A program made the position numbers and the translations under genes. The notes under the pieces are model-generated. The model saw nothing but the letters and a program-made list of their open reading frames with translations, was not told the origin of the DNA and ran no database searches. Of a stretch of DNA of 64,000 nt, positions 51,707-60,748 are shown in pieces. How positions within the stretch are numbered: position 1 is the first letter of the stretch; every line of letters starts with the position of its first letter. Source of the DNA: Arthrobacter koreensis (GTDB lineage Bacteria; Actinomycetota; Actinomycetes; Actinomycetales; Micrococcaceae); the NCBI RefSeq assembly GCF_009193255.1, contig NZ_WACG01000001.1, forward strand, positions 124,001-188,000, given 5' to 3'.

Positions 51707-53836
51707 GTGCCTAATCTCTCCCCGGCCGCAGCGTTGCGCGCCCCCGGTACCGCCCGACATGCCGGTCGTGCCGCTGATCCGGCTCCCTCCCCCGCAGTAG
51801 GGCTCGGACGTAGACACCGCCCGGACATTCAGGGCCTGCCTGCCCTGGCCGTCACCCTGGTGGTCTGGTACCACATCTGGCCGCAATCGCTCCCAGGCGG
51901 TTTTGTGGGCGTGGACGTTTTCTTTGTTATTTCCGGCTACCTCATTGTTGGCTCCTTGGCCCGTGAAGTCATGTCCGTCGGCAGCCTCCAGCTAGCGAAG
52001 TTCTACAGCCGGCGTATACGGCGCTTGTTGCCTGCTGCGGCGGCCGTGCTCCTCGCGACCGTTGTGTCAGCCGTGCTGCTGTTTCCACAGGGACGGTGGC
52101 AGGGCGTCGCTCGGGACGTCGCCGCCTCCGGACTGAACATCCAGAATTGGAATCAGGCTTTTTCCACCACCAGTTATGAAGGAGCGACTGAATCCGTCTC
52201 ACCGCTGCAACATTTTTGGTCCCTGGCAGTGGAAGAGCAGTTCTACCTCTTCATCCCCCTGCTGATGCTGACCTGTGCAGTCGTTTCCCGCGGCCGCAGG
52301 CCCAGCCACGTGTTGGTGCTCGCCGTTCTCTGCGCCGTCGCAGTGGCCTCTTTTGTCCACTCCGTTCTCTTCTCTGCCGCGAATCCGGACCTGGCCTACT
52401 TCTTCACCACGACGCGCATCTGGGAACTCGCCATCGGCGGCGTCCTCGCGGTCGCAGTACCGCAGCTGCGGTCCGGGCCTCGCTTAACTGCACCGCTCGG
52501 TTGGCTCGGCCTGGTCATGGTGCTGGTCTCTGCTGCACTATTCACCACTGAGATGAACTTCCCGGGCTATGCAGCGCTGCTCCCAGTTCTGGGAGCTGTG
52601 GCGCTGCTGCTGGCCGGCAGTTCCGTAAAGGAACAAGGGTTTAGGTCTGTGGCCCGCTGGCAGGCGCTGCGGCCGGTCACCTACCTGGGTGACATCTCTT
52701 ACTCGCTGTACCTCTGGCACTGGCCGGTGGTTGTCTTTTCGGTTTACATTCTCGGGCCGAATCCGGGCTGGTTACACGGCGGAGCCATCATGGCACTCAG
52801 CGTGACGCTGGCGGCATTGTCCACCCGGTTCATCGAGGAACCCTTCCGCCGGTTCGAACCCCGACGACGCCGCCGCAGAGGTCGGCGGCGGGCCGCTCTT
52901 CCCGCCTACGGCACCGTTTATGCCGTAGGCGCCTTGCTGGTGGTGTTGCCTATAGCCGCAGCCGCCGTGCCCTATCTGGTGGTGGAGGAAAAAACCCGAG
53001 CCCTAGGCCAGGAGCTTGATCTGGCCGCCTATCCGGGCGCCGGGGCCGTCCACAGTCCGGGCACGGTGCCGCAGATGCCGGTGCGGCCAGAACCAGCGGT
53101 TGCGGCGGCCGATATCCCGTCTGGCGTACTGGAGTGCCTGACAGGCTGGGATCCCGCAGCCATGGAGCTTAAGGACTGTGTCTCCGGCGATACCGCGAGC
53201 GCCCGGAGCATTGTCCTGGTGGGCGACTCCCATGCGGCCCAGTACGCCGAATCGCTCAACCTGCTGGCCCGCGAAAGCGGATACCGACTCTATGTTTTGG
53301 CACGCAACGGGTGCCCTTTCAGTATGGAGCCGCTGCACTCGGACATCGTTACATTCCACGGCTGCGCCGAGTCCAATGCACGGACCGCCAAAATGATCAT
53401 TGAGCTGAAGCCCGACTGGGTGGTGACTGCGTCGCTGACCCCGGAGGGCTACGCAAACGCCCTGGACTGGGAGTGGGATTCTGCGCACCAAGCGGAGAGC
53501 GGATTCTACGGTGCCCTTACCCTGCTACGGGATGGAGGTCTGGGCGTCGCAGTCCTGAGCGATGTGCCCTACCCGCCGCACAATATTCCCGAGTGTGTCG
53601 ACAGTTCCCCAGACCCGAAGGACTGTGCATTCCCCGCGACCGGAGAGCCCAGCCCGCTGATGCAGGCAGCACGGAGCGTGGACGGGGTTAGGCTGGTTGA
53701 TCTCAGCAGCTACTTCTGCGCTGCCGGCAGTTGCCCAGCAGTGGTGGGCAACGTGCTGGTTTATCGGGACACCCACATTACGAACTCCTTCGCCAAGACC
53801 CTCGCTCTGCCCCTGCGAGATAGCCTCGGGCTTTAG
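51707..53836 (+). CDS. OafA/YrhL-type acyltransferase fused to an SGNH domain
   Basis: 709 residues from GTG at 51707. The first 40 residues are disordered. RPDIQGLPALAV opens a ten-span acyltransferase-3 domain, with FFVISGYLI and FWSLAVEEQFYLF. Residues about 430-709 form an extracellular SGNH domain with VGDSHA (Ser508) and a late DTHIT supplying Asp and His. The architecture is that of O-acetyltransferases that decorate peptidoglycan, polysaccharide or teichoic acids, such as OatA. It is divergent from the ABC operon and convergent with prfB. Confidence 0.9.
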   Translation: MPNLSPAAALRAPGTARHAGRAADPAPSPAVGLGRRHRPDIQGLPALAVTLVVWYHIWPQSLPGGFVGVDVFFVISGYLIVGSLAREVMSVGSLQLAKFYSRRIRRLLPAAAAVLLATVVSAVLLFPQGRWQGVARDVAASGLNIQNWNQAFSTTSYEGATESVSPLQHFWSLAVEEQFYLFIPLLMLTCAVVSRGRRPSHVLVLAVLCAVAVASFVHSVLFSAANPDLAYFFTTTRIWELAIGGVLAVAVPQLRSGPRLTAPLGWLGLVMVLVSAALFTTEMNFPGYAALLPVLGAVALLLAGSSVKEQGFRSVARWQALRPVTYLGDISYSLYLWHWPVVVFSVYILGPNPGWLHGGAIMALSVTLAALSTRFIEEPFRRFEPRRRRRRGRRRAALPAYGTVYAVGALLVVLPIAAAAVPYLVVEEKTRALGQELDLAAYPGAGAVHSPGTVPQMPVRPEPAVAAADIPSGVLECLTGWDPAAMELKDCVSGDTASARSIVLVGDSHAAQYAESLNLLARESGYRLYVLARNGCPFSMEPLHSDIVTFHGCAESNARTAKMIIELKPDWVVTASLTPEGYANALDWEWDSAHQAESGFYGALTLLRDGGLGVAVLSDVPYPPHNIPECVDSSPDPKDCAFPATGEPSPLMQAARSVDGVRLVDLSSYFCAAGSCPAVVGNVLVYRDTHITNSFAKTLALPLRDSLGL

Positions 53837-53860
53837 AGCCTGGCGATATGTGCCGCCTGT

Positions 53861-54979
53861 CTAATTGCGGGCTGACACGCTGCCATTGGCACGCCAGCGG
53901 ATGCCGGCGTCGATGAAGTCGTCAATCTCGCCGTCGAACACTGCAGAGGTGTTGCCCACTTCGTGTTCGGTGCGCAGGTCCTTGACCATCTGGTACGGGT
54001 TGAGCACGTAAGAGCGCATCTGGTCCCCCCAGGATGCCTTGACGTCGCCGGCGAAGGCCTTCTTTTCGGCGTCTTCCTGCTCCTTCTTCAACAGCAGGAG
54101 GCGGGACTGAAGCACACGCATGGCAGCCGCGCGGTTCTGCAGCTGGGACTTCTCGTTCTGCATTGAAACCACGGTGCCAGTCGGGATATGCGTCAGGCGT
54201 ACGGCGGAGTCCGTGGTGTTCACGGACTGTCCGCCGGGGCCGGAGGAGCGGAAGACGTCCACGCGGATTTCATTGTCCGGAATGTCGATGTGGTCCGTCG
54301 CCTCGATGAGCGGAATAACCTCGACGGCGGCGAAGGAGGTTTGGCGGCGGCCCTGGTTATCGAACGGGCTGATGCGGACCAGCCGGTGGGTGCCGGCTTC
54401 CACCACCAGCGTGCCGAAGGCGTAGGGCGCTTTGACCTCGAACGTCGCGGACTTCAAGCCAGCTTCTTCGGCGTAGGAGGTGTCCAGGACCTGGGTCGGA
54501 TAGCCGTGGCGTTCCGCCCAGCGCAGGTACATGCGCAGGAGCATGTCCGCGAAGTCTGCGGCGTCCACCCCGCCGGCGCCGGCTCGGATGGTCACCACCG
54601 CTTCGCGTTCGTCGTACTCGCCGGAGAGCAGGGTCACAACTTCGAGCTCGGAGAGCGCCTTGCGCAGGGACTCCAGCTCGGACACCGCCTCCGCCTTGCT
54701 GTCGGCGTCGGATTCATCCTGGGCGAGCTCTACGAGCACTTCGAGGTCGTCAATGCGTGCCTCAAGCTTCTGCAGGCGTTCCAGGGCGCTCTGCTTGTGC
54801 GAGAGCTTGGACGTGATCTTCTGGGCCGCGTCCGGGTCATCCCACAGGTTGGGTTCCCCCGCCATCTCGCTGAGTTCAGCGATGTCCTCCTTCATCGCGG
54901 CGACGTTAGAGACGTCCTCGATGGAGGCAAACGTGGAGCGGAGGGCGCGGATTTCTGCGGGAAAATCAATTTCAGCCAT
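53861..54979 (-). CDS. prfB: Peptide chain release factor 2
   Basis: 372 residues. SPF (204-206) is the stop-codon reading tripeptide of RF2 and GGQ (249-251) triggers hydrolysis. There is no programmed frameshift: the gene is open throughout, unlike in E. coli. In many actinobacteria prfB sits close to ftsE; here an 11-kb block separates them. Confidence 0.97.
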   Translation of the reverse strand: MAEIDFPAEIRALRSTFASIEDVSNVAAMKEDIAELSEMAGEPNLWDDPDAAQKITSKLSHKQSALERLQKLEARIDDLEVLVELAQDESDADSKAEAVSELESLRKALSELEVVTLLSGEYDEREAVVTIRAGAGGVDAADFADMLLRMYLRWAERHGYPTQVLDTSYAEEAGLKSATFEVKAPYAFGTLVVEAGTHRLVRISPFDNQGRRQTSFAAVEVIPLIEATDHIDIPDNEIRVDVFRSSGPGGQSVNTTDSAVRLTHIPTGTVVSMQNEKSQLQNRAAAMRVLQSRLLLLKKEQEDAEKKAFAGDVKASWGDQMRSYVLNPYQMVKDLRTEHEVGNTSAVFDGEIDDFIDAGIRWRANGSVSARN

Positions 54980-55135
54980 GGTGATTACAGACTACGCCAT
55001 GCCCCGGTTTTCCGGTCTGGAGGTGCCCGGCGGATGACGGGCCGGATCCGGGACGCACCGAAGCTTTGTCCGCATGGATGTCAGGGCCCGGGAGTAGATT
55101 GGTGCTGTCCGATCCGGAAAGGAGCTTCGAACTCG

Positions 55136-55432
55136 ATGAACGCTTCCCCCTCCCCCATCCGCCACCCAGAGCGCGGACACAGCTACGGCCGCGACGAACT
55201 TGAAGAGCTTGCCGAACAGGGCGATCCCTGGGCTATCGGCAAGCTGGACGATTGGGACCAGTATGATGCGGCCGATTACGTTGGATCGCTGCGTGACCGC
55301 TGCCCGGACCCGGCCTGCGACCTGTACGGCGAGCGCGTCACCCTTTGCTATGCCGACGACGGCACGCTGCTCGAAGTGGATCACGGCGGCTGGGGGCATT
55401 ACCCGCCGCAGGAGCAGGCGAAGGCTTCCTAG
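55136..55432 (+). CDS. Small conserved hypothetical protein
   Basis: 98 residues from ATG at 55136; AAGGAG lies upstream at a rather long spacing. It contains CPDPACDLYG and a late DHGGWGHYPPQEQ. I do not recognise the family. It lies between prfB (divergent) and the Tad locus (convergent), so it is a single-gene unit. Neither a signal peptide nor a membrane segment is visible. Confidence 0.6.
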   Translation: MNASPSPIRHPERGHSYGRDELEELAEQGDPWAIGKLDDWDQYDAADYVGSLRDRCPDPACDLYGERVTLCYADDGTLLEVDHGGWGHYPPQEQAKAS

Positions 55433-55598
55433 CTTTGCTGCCTCGCGGGAGCGCGCGGCGGGGGCTGGACGACCGGGTGCGCGCCTGGCAGCGGCCGGTG
55501 TGAGCACGGGCGCGCCAGCGCCGCGCCGGGCCGGGAATTGGCGTCTCACCGAGGGCCTGCCTGAGCGCAGGGCATCGGCGTCTGGCCCCGACCGGGAC

Positions 55599-56075
55599 TT
55601 AGCGGGTCAGGCGAGCCCGCGCGTCGCTTTCAGCGGTGATCCGGATACCGTTCGGAACGAGGAAGTTCACGATCGGCGGATGAACGACGCCGGACAGGAC
55701 CACGCGTGCGGTGCGCCCGTCCGGGGTGCCGGTTTCCGGCTCGATCCGGAGGGATGGAGTCGCCTCTCCTGCGCGGCTTTGCTCCAGGTAGCTCTGGACC
55801 TGTGCGGTTACCCGGCCCGAATCCAGGAGAGCCACCGGGGCAGACCCGCCCGAGCCCTGCACCTGCGCCAGTGAGAAGGTATCGGCAGCCGCCAACGCCG
55901 CCCCGTCAGCAGCGGACAGGAGCTTCTTGTGGCCCAGGTAAACCGACGAGGCCGCTGCAATCACGGTGATAACCAGCAGCGCCAGGACCACGTATCCAAG
56001 GATCAGCACTCCGACCTGGCCTGAGTCACGGGCGTCCGATGCTGCTTCCGGACATGCGCGGCATAGATCGGTCAT
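55599..56075 (-). CDS. TadG-like pilus assembly protein
   Basis: 158 residues. One membrane segment (about 22-45, GVLILGYVVLALLVITVIAA) is followed by KKLLSAADGAALAAADTFSL, the Tad/Flp-type motif, and an extracytoplasmic domain. It is the last gene of the Tad operon and overlaps its neighbour by 4 bp. It is much shorter than proteobacterial TadG and lacks a von Willebrand domain. Confidence 0.8.
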   Translation of the reverse strand: MTDLCRACPEAASDARDSGQVGVLILGYVVLALLVITVIAAASSVYLGHKKLLSAADGAALAAADTFSLAQVQGSGGSAPVALLDSGRVTAQVQSYLEQSRAGEATPSLRIEPETGTPDGRTARVVLSGVVHPPIVNFLVPNGIRITAESDARARLTR

Positions 56076-56536
56076 CCGTACCTCTCAACCGTCTGCATGG
56101 ATGTCGAATCGACCCGTACTGGCGCCAAATCCGCCCCTAAAGCGCCGGCGAACGGGAGTGGCACGTTCATGGCGGCCGTGACCGTCACTGTCGATCCTGG
56201 GACTCCGCATTCCGGGCTGCACGTTATCTGGAGCTCAAGGGCACCGGGGTCGAATCCAAAATCAGTGAGTGCCAGTTCCGCCGCAGCCCGTGCCTGCCCG
56301 TCCGGTCCGTCTTCAGGAGAAGCCGCCGCGTAGACCTTCGCTGCATGCTCCGCAGCACCGACCATTGCGTAGGCGGCCCCCTGGACCTGACCGGCAGTGA
56401 GGATCAGGTAGACCAACGGAACCAGCAGCAGGACTCCCAGGAAGACAAATTCGACCGCGGCGCTTCCTTCCTCGTTCTCTTCCCGGTGGTCCGTGCCCGG
56501 CGCGGGCGGCAATCCATCAGTCCGGCCAGTAGGCAT
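56072..56536 (-). CDS. TadE-like pseudopilin
   Basis: 154 residues from ATG at 56536 (MPTGRTDG), chosen for the GAGGTGG upstream; an earlier ATG at 56569 is also open. NEEGSAAVEFVFLGVLLLVP is the TadE-type cleavage and membrane segment. Two Cys in the extracytoplasmic domain (CSPEC) could form a disulfide. It overlaps both adjacent genes. Confidence 0.82.
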   Translation of the reverse strand: MPTGRTDGLPPAPGTDHREENEEGSAAVEFVFLGVLLLVPLVYLILTAGQVQGAAYAMVGAAEHAAKVYAAASPEDGPDGQARAAAELALTDFGFDPGALELQITCSPECGVPGSTVTVTAAMNVPLPFAGALGADLAPVRVDSTSMQTVERYG

Positions 56537-57218
56537 GTCCTGCCACCTCGATTCCTCCCTGCGGGCCAATCAGGCCAATGACCGGCAGCGGAGCGCGCAC
56601 CGTGACCTTGAGCATTGTGTGCCCCGAATCCTCAGTCCGCGCATAGGAAATGTCCTGCGCAAATTCGGGGCTTAGGGAACCGGAGATCAATTGCCGGGCC
56701 CGTTCCACGCCGTCCTGTGCGTTCCGGTCTGCCAGAGTCCCGTAGCGTGCACCGGACGCTGCTGCATCCGTGAGGGTGTTGCGCACGTGCAGCACCAGAG
56801 CCAGCTGTATCACTGCCACCACGATGACAGTCAGCAGGGCACCCACCAGGACGAAGTCAACAACGGCGGAACCGGAATCACGTTCTTGGATCGGTTCATC
56901 CCCCTTTCCGGCGTCAGCCCTCGTTATCGTGGCGTTCCTGGTGCCGGTGGCGGTCCTAGTCCTGAGGGCGTCCTTGGTGGCGGCGTGGTAACTTCTGGCA
57001 CCGCCGCCAGTGCTCAGGGCGTTCCCGCTGTCTGCGTGGTGACTTCTGACGCCGCCCCCAGTGCTGAGGGCGTTCCCGCTGGCGGCGTGCCAACTTCGAA
57101 CACCTCCCCGGCTGGCAGCGTCCCTGCTTTTGTCCCCGCCCCTACTTCTGGACTTGGGCGATTGCTGATTCAAAGAGGGATACCAGGGCGGGCCGCGCCA
57201 CGGTGAGGATCGCGGCAA
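56517..57218 (-). CDS. TadE-like pseudopilin with repetitive N-terminal extension
   Basis: Up to 233 residues from TTG at 57218; a second TTG at 57173 is possible. No ATG, GTG or TTG was found in frame between the repeats and the membrane segment. DSGSAVVDFVLVGALLTVIV (about 113-132) is the TadE motif. Before it lie three 17-residue repeats (GGVRSWHAASGNALSTG and variants), unusual for TadE. The start overlaps the upstream pilin-like gene, so the true start is uncertain. Confidence 0.68.
   Translation of the reverse strand: MPRSSPWRGPPWYPSLNQQSPKSRSRGGDKSRDAASRGGVRSWHAASGNALSTGGGVRSHHADSGNALSTGGGARSYHAATKDALRTRTATGTRNATITRADAGKGDEPIQERDSGSAVVDFVLVGALLTVIVVAVIQLALVLHVRNTLTDAAASGARYGTLADRNAQDGVERARQLISGSLSPEFAQDISYARTEDSGHTMLKVTVRAPLPVIGLIGPQGGIEVAGHAYWPD
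56962..57110 (-). repeat. 51-bp tandem repeat in the TadE-like gene
   Basis: Copies start at 56962, 57013 and 57064 (plus-strand CTGAGGGCG or CTCAGGGCG). Each is 17 codons in the TadE-like frame, so copy-number change keeps the frame. Confidence 0.9.
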
Positions 57219-57372
57219 CCAATACGGCGGACATAAGTGTGATCATGACCCAACCGGGGACGTCGCCCCGCTCCCTCTCGGAGATTGGGGGATGCAATGC
57301 TGCCTGAAGCCGGGTCATGATGCTGGCAGCTAGGAGGGCCGGCAACATCCGCAGAGCGATTCGGGTTCTCAT
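57142..57372 (-). CDS. Small Tad-locus pilin-like membrane protein
   Basis: 76 residues from ATG at 57372 with AAAGGAC upstream. ERGDVPGWVMITLMSAVLVA is a conserved feature of small pilin-like proteins in actinobacterial Tad loci, followed by ARPALVSLFESAIAQVQ. It sits where the Flp pilin gene is expected. A Flp-type G/XXXXEY processing site is not evident, so assignment as the major pilin is uncertain. Confidence 0.72.
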   Translation of the reverse strand: MRTRIALRMLPALLAASIMTRLQAALHPPISERERGDVPGWVMITLMSAVLVAAILTVARPALVSLFESAIAQVQK

Positions 57373-57428
57373 GGAAGTCCTTTCGTTGGTTTTCCGGTGG
57401 GTAGTGGTTTGCGATTTCACTGGTGACA

Positions 57429-58364
57429 TCAAAGTCCAATGCTGAGAAGGGAGAGGCCGGGGAAGACCGCGAAGAGGACGGTCAGCGGAAGGACACCGAA
57501 GACCAGGGGAACCATCATCGCGATTTCCTTCTTGCCGGCTTCCTCCATCAGTTCGCGCTTGGCCATGTCACGGACGTCCTGTGCCTGCGAGCGCAGGACA
57601 TCTGCCAGAGGGGTTCCACGTTCGATAGCCACGGACATTCCGTCCACGAACCTTGAGAGCGGAGCCAACTGGGTGCGTTTCGAGATGTTGCCCAGGGACG
57701 CCAATAACGGCGTCCCCGAGCGCGTCTCCGCGAGGGCACGCCCGAATTCCTTGGACAGTTCTCCGCCCGAGGTGCGGGCAACACGTTCCAAGGCACCGCC
57801 GGCGCTCTCCCCGGCGCCGACGGCCAGCGCCATCATCTCGGCGAGGCTGGGAAACTCCGCGAGCATGAGCGCCTCGCGCTTCTTGACCTGCCTGGTCAGC
57901 AAGTAGTCGCGGAGCAAGTACCCCAGCACCCCCGTGGCCAGGGCCAGCGTTGCGACGGCCGGAACCGAGATGTGCCCGTTGGCTGCAAGCCAGATGCCGC
58001 AGGCTCCGCCAGACAGCAGCCCCGCGCCCGCAAATAGGAGCTGGGCTGAGCGGAATTCCAGGACGCTCATATGGTTTCCGGCGCGGTCCAAGCGTTTCTG
58101 CAGCGAGGACGCCGCTGGGTTTATGCGTTCGAGCCTTCCCGCCAGTTCGGCTAGCAGAGGCCGGAAAACACGTTCAAGGGGACCAAATGGTGTGACGTCC
58201 GCGGGTGCGAGGAGCCTGGAGCCCGGGGACGCGGAACGCAGCTGGGGTGCAATCCGATCCGCAAACGAGGTGGGACGCAGGAACGGAAGGCGGACGACGG
58301 CCAACCACAATCCGGTCCCAAGGCATGCGCCCATCAGCATGGCCAAGGGCCAGACGCCGCTCAC
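57429..58364 (-). CDS. tadC: Tad pilus assembly protein TadC (type II secretion F domain)
   Basis: 311 residues from GTG at 58364, whose first bases overlap the tadB stop (GTGA). A GspF/T2SSF domain (LAEFPSLAEMMALAVGAGES, RGTPLADVLRSQAQDVRD) is flanked by membrane segments at both ends. It forms the inner-membrane platform with TadB. Confidence 0.88.
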   Translation of the reverse strand: MSGVWPLAMLMGACLGTGLWLAVVRLPFLRPTSFADRIAPQLRSASPGSRLLAPADVTPFGPLERVFRPLLAELAGRLERINPAASSLQKRLDRAGNHMSVLEFRSAQLLFAGAGLLSGGACGIWLAANGHISVPAVATLALATGVLGYLLRDYLLTRQVKKREALMLAEFPSLAEMMALAVGAGESAGGALERVARTSGGELSKEFGRALAETRSGTPLLASLGNISKRTQLAPLSRFVDGMSVAIERGTPLADVLRSQAQDVRDMAKRELMEEAGKKEIAMMVPLVFGVLPLTVLFAVFPGLSLLSIGL

Positions 58365-59215
58365 CGCAGGACCCTTCTCTCGGCAGGCAGCGCTCCTATG
58401 CGGAGCATCAGGCGGTAGCAACCCACGGAAATGACCATGCCAGCGGCCAGGACAGCAGCTCCCGCAGGCGTGTTGTAGGCTTCTACGGCTTCAGGGGCAG
58501 TGGCCATAAGTACTAGGACTATCCACGGCGCTGCTACGGCGAGCCTGGCCGCGTTGATGGTCCAGGACTGCCTGGCCAGCAATTCGCTGCGTGTCCGTGC
58601 GTTCTCCCGGAGGAACTCGGCCAGCGTCCCCAGCAGCCGTCCGAGATCCGATCCGCCAACTTGCCGGGTTATGCGCAGGGATTCTACGATCCGGTCCCCC
58701 ACCGGATCCGCGAGGCGGTCTTTGAGCGCGTCCAGTGCCTCATCGAACGAGCCCCCGGAACGGTAGTCGGCACCGAACTCCCGGAAGGGCGCCCGAAGCT
58801 CCTCGGGTCCATTGTCCCCCAGTTGGATAAGAGCTTCAGGCAGGGACATTCCGGCGCGTATGGCAGAGCGCAGGTGGTCGACCGCGTCAGGCCACAGTTC
58901 CAAGAGCGAGGCACTCCGCCTGGCGGCCTGCCAGCGTACCGCCGTCACGGGAAGGGCCGAGGCGAAGACCCCAAAGCAGCCCGCTATCGGGAGAGAACCG
59001 GTGAGGACCCACGCCGTGAGGAGGACCAGCATGCCAAGCAGTGCGCTGCTGAGAATGAGTCCTCCCGGCGTCACGCGGCTGACGCCTGATGTCCGCAGCA
59101 ACTCCTCGAGCCGCCCAGGTCGACGAGGCTTCGGTGCCCTCTCCGGAACGACCCAGCAGGACCACCACACCAGGAACAGGCCCAGGCCCAGTGTCAGTCC
59201 GGCGATCGCGCTCAT
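58361..59215 (-). CDS. tadB: Tad pilus assembly protein TadB (type II secretion F domain)
   Basis: 284 residues. Membrane segments at the start, middle and end surround a T2SSF domain (LWPDAVDHLRSAIRAGMSLP, ITRQVGGSDLGRLLGTLAEF). It is the second platform protein and overlaps tadA by 4 bp. Confidence 0.88.
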   Translation of the reverse strand: MSAIAGLTLGLGLFLVWWSCWVVPERAPKPRRPGRLEELLRTSGVSRVTPGGLILSSALLGMLVLLTAWVLTGSLPIAGCFGVFASALPVTAVRWQAARRSASLLELWPDAVDHLRSAIRAGMSLPEALIQLGDNGPEELRAPFREFGADYRSGGSFDEALDALKDRLADPVGDRIVESLRITRQVGGSDLGRLLGTLAEFLRENARTRSELLARQSWTINAARLAVAAPWIVLVLMATAPEAVEAYNTPAGAAVLAAGMVISVGCYRLMLRIGALPAERRVLR

Positions 59216-60438
59216 GCTGCCGGTTCCAGGAGGTCGGCCAGGTTCATTCCGGCACGGGCGAACTTGTCCGGTGAGGGCAGCGATGACGGTGAGGCCTCCA
59301 GCCTTCCGTTCTCACGGTGGAACACCAGCGTCGACTCTATGACACCGTTCTCTACCCTTCGCCCCAGGGCCAGGATTTCCGCCACCTCCCGTTTGCCGGC
59401 GGGAGTCCGGACGCAGTGGACCACCAGATCGATGCACGAGGCAACAGTCGGCACCACGAAGGAGCTTGAAATATTGGCGCCCGCCAGTAGCGGCAGTGTT
59501 GAGATCTTGGTGACGGCGTCGTGGGCGCTGTTTGCGTGGACGGTGCACATTCCAGGAAGGCCTGAATTCAAAGCAATTAACATGTCCAGACTCTCCGCTT
59601 CCCGGACTTCCCCAACAATCAGTCGGTCTGGCCGCATACGCAAGGCTTCCTTGACCAGGCGCCGCAGCGGTATCTCCCCAGTGCCTTCAAGGTTGGGCTG
59701 CCTGCACTGCAGGCCGACAACATCCCGCAGCGGCAGCTGGAGCTCGAAAATTTCCTCGACCGTCACTACCCTTTCCCGTGCGCCTATGGACGCTGCGAGG
59801 CAATTCAGCAATGTCGTCTTGCCGGCCTGTGTGGCTCCCGAGACCAGGATGTTGAGGCCTCCGGCCACCGCCGCTGAGAGGAACTTCGCGGCCTGGGGCG
59901 TCAGGGTTCCAAGTTCCACGAGGTGTTCCAGCCGGCTGGCCCTGACTATGAACTTCCTGATGTTCACCGCCCAGTGCCGACGCGTCACATCCGGTATGAC
60001 CACATGCAGCCGTGATCCGTCCGGAAGTGCTGCGTCAACGAAAGGCGAGGACAGGTCCAGGCGCCGGCCCGAAGACTTCAACATCCGCTCCACCAGGTCC
60101 CGGATCTGCTCGGTAGTCAGGTTGAGTGCGGTCAGTTCCGAACGCCCGTCGCGGGCTACGTACACTTCCCCGGGCGAGTTGATCCAGACTTCTTCCACGC
60201 TCGGGTCATCCAGCAGGGGCTGAAGGGCTCCGTAGCCAGCGACTGAGTCAAAAACCTGTTTGGCAGCCCGCTCGAGATGGCCCAGTGCGGGAAGCGAGCC
60301 GAGCAGCGAGCGGTCGTCGTAGTCCTGGACCGCGGCGTCGACCAGCCGCCGGACTTCACCGGCCTGGCGTGCCGGGTCCAGCCCGCGGACGCGGATGAGC
60401 TCGCGTACCTCGTCTTCGACAATTCGCACCGCGTCCAT
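59212..60438 (-). CDS. tadA: Tad pilus assembly ATPase TadA (CpaF family)
   Basis: 408 residues. Walker A is SGATQAGKTT (200-209; canonical GxxGxGKT/S is replaced by GATQAGKT). The Walker B region is RLIVGEVREAESLDML (about 272-287), with His box and HANSA (301-305) intact. N-terminal segments resemble CpaF. It powers pilus assembly. It is the first gene of the operon; neither an Ssd/CpaE-like gene nor a TadV peptidase is in the window. Confidence 0.92.
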   Translation of the reverse strand: MDAVRIVEDEVRELIRVRGLDPARQAGEVRRLVDAAVQDYDDRSLLGSLPALGHLERAAKQVFDSVAGYGALQPLLDDPSVEEVWINSPGEVYVARDGRSELTALNLTTEQIRDLVERMLKSSGRRLDLSSPFVDAALPDGSRLHVVIPDVTRRHWAVNIRKFIVRASRLEHLVELGTLTPQAAKFLSAAVAGGLNILVSGATQAGKTTLLNCLAASIGARERVVTVEEIFELQLPLRDVVGLQCRQPNLEGTGEIPLRRLVKEALRMRPDRLIVGEVREAESLDMLIALNSGLPGMCTVHANSAHDAVTKISTLPLLAGANISSSFVVPTVASCIDLVVHCVRTPAGKREVAEILALGRRVENGVIESTLVFHRENGRLEASPSSLPSPDKFARAGMNLADLLEPAA

Positions 60439-60748
60439 TCGTGCTCCCCCGGATCCTGCCGCGGCGTTCCGTCCGCGGCAACGAGAATGAGACTGTTTCT
60501 GCAGGCCAGTGAGGCCATGCGGGCGAGGATAGGGGAATTATTAGCACCTGACGAGAGTGAAGGGTACCTAATGTGGATAAACGCCTGTAGGCGCACGTAG
60601 TGCCGCTGGGTCCGAATGTCCGCGAAACCCCAATCGTTGCAGTCTCCTGATCGCTAGTTTGCGACCTCCCTCTGAACGCCACTGGTCACAGTATCCCCAA
60701 CCGTCCCGGTAAGGTTCAGAGTGAAGTTCACCGCACCCTGGAGATCCC
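60439..60748. other. Divergent promoter region between tadA and the lysozyme gene
   Basis: 310 bp with no convincing gene. Two short inverted repeats are visible (CCGCGG-CGTTCCGT-CCGCGG near 60460-60480 and GCGCCTACAGGCG-like near 60580-60595), but no clear promoter boxes or operator. Confidence 0.5.

Noticed and set aside
52850-52865. tRNA-like GGTTCGAACC motif
   Set aside because: It lies inside the acyltransferase reading frame and no cloverleaf can be drawn around it.
53861-54979. Programmed frameshift in prfB
   Set aside because: The frame is continuous with no internal TGA near codon 26, as expected in actinobacteria.
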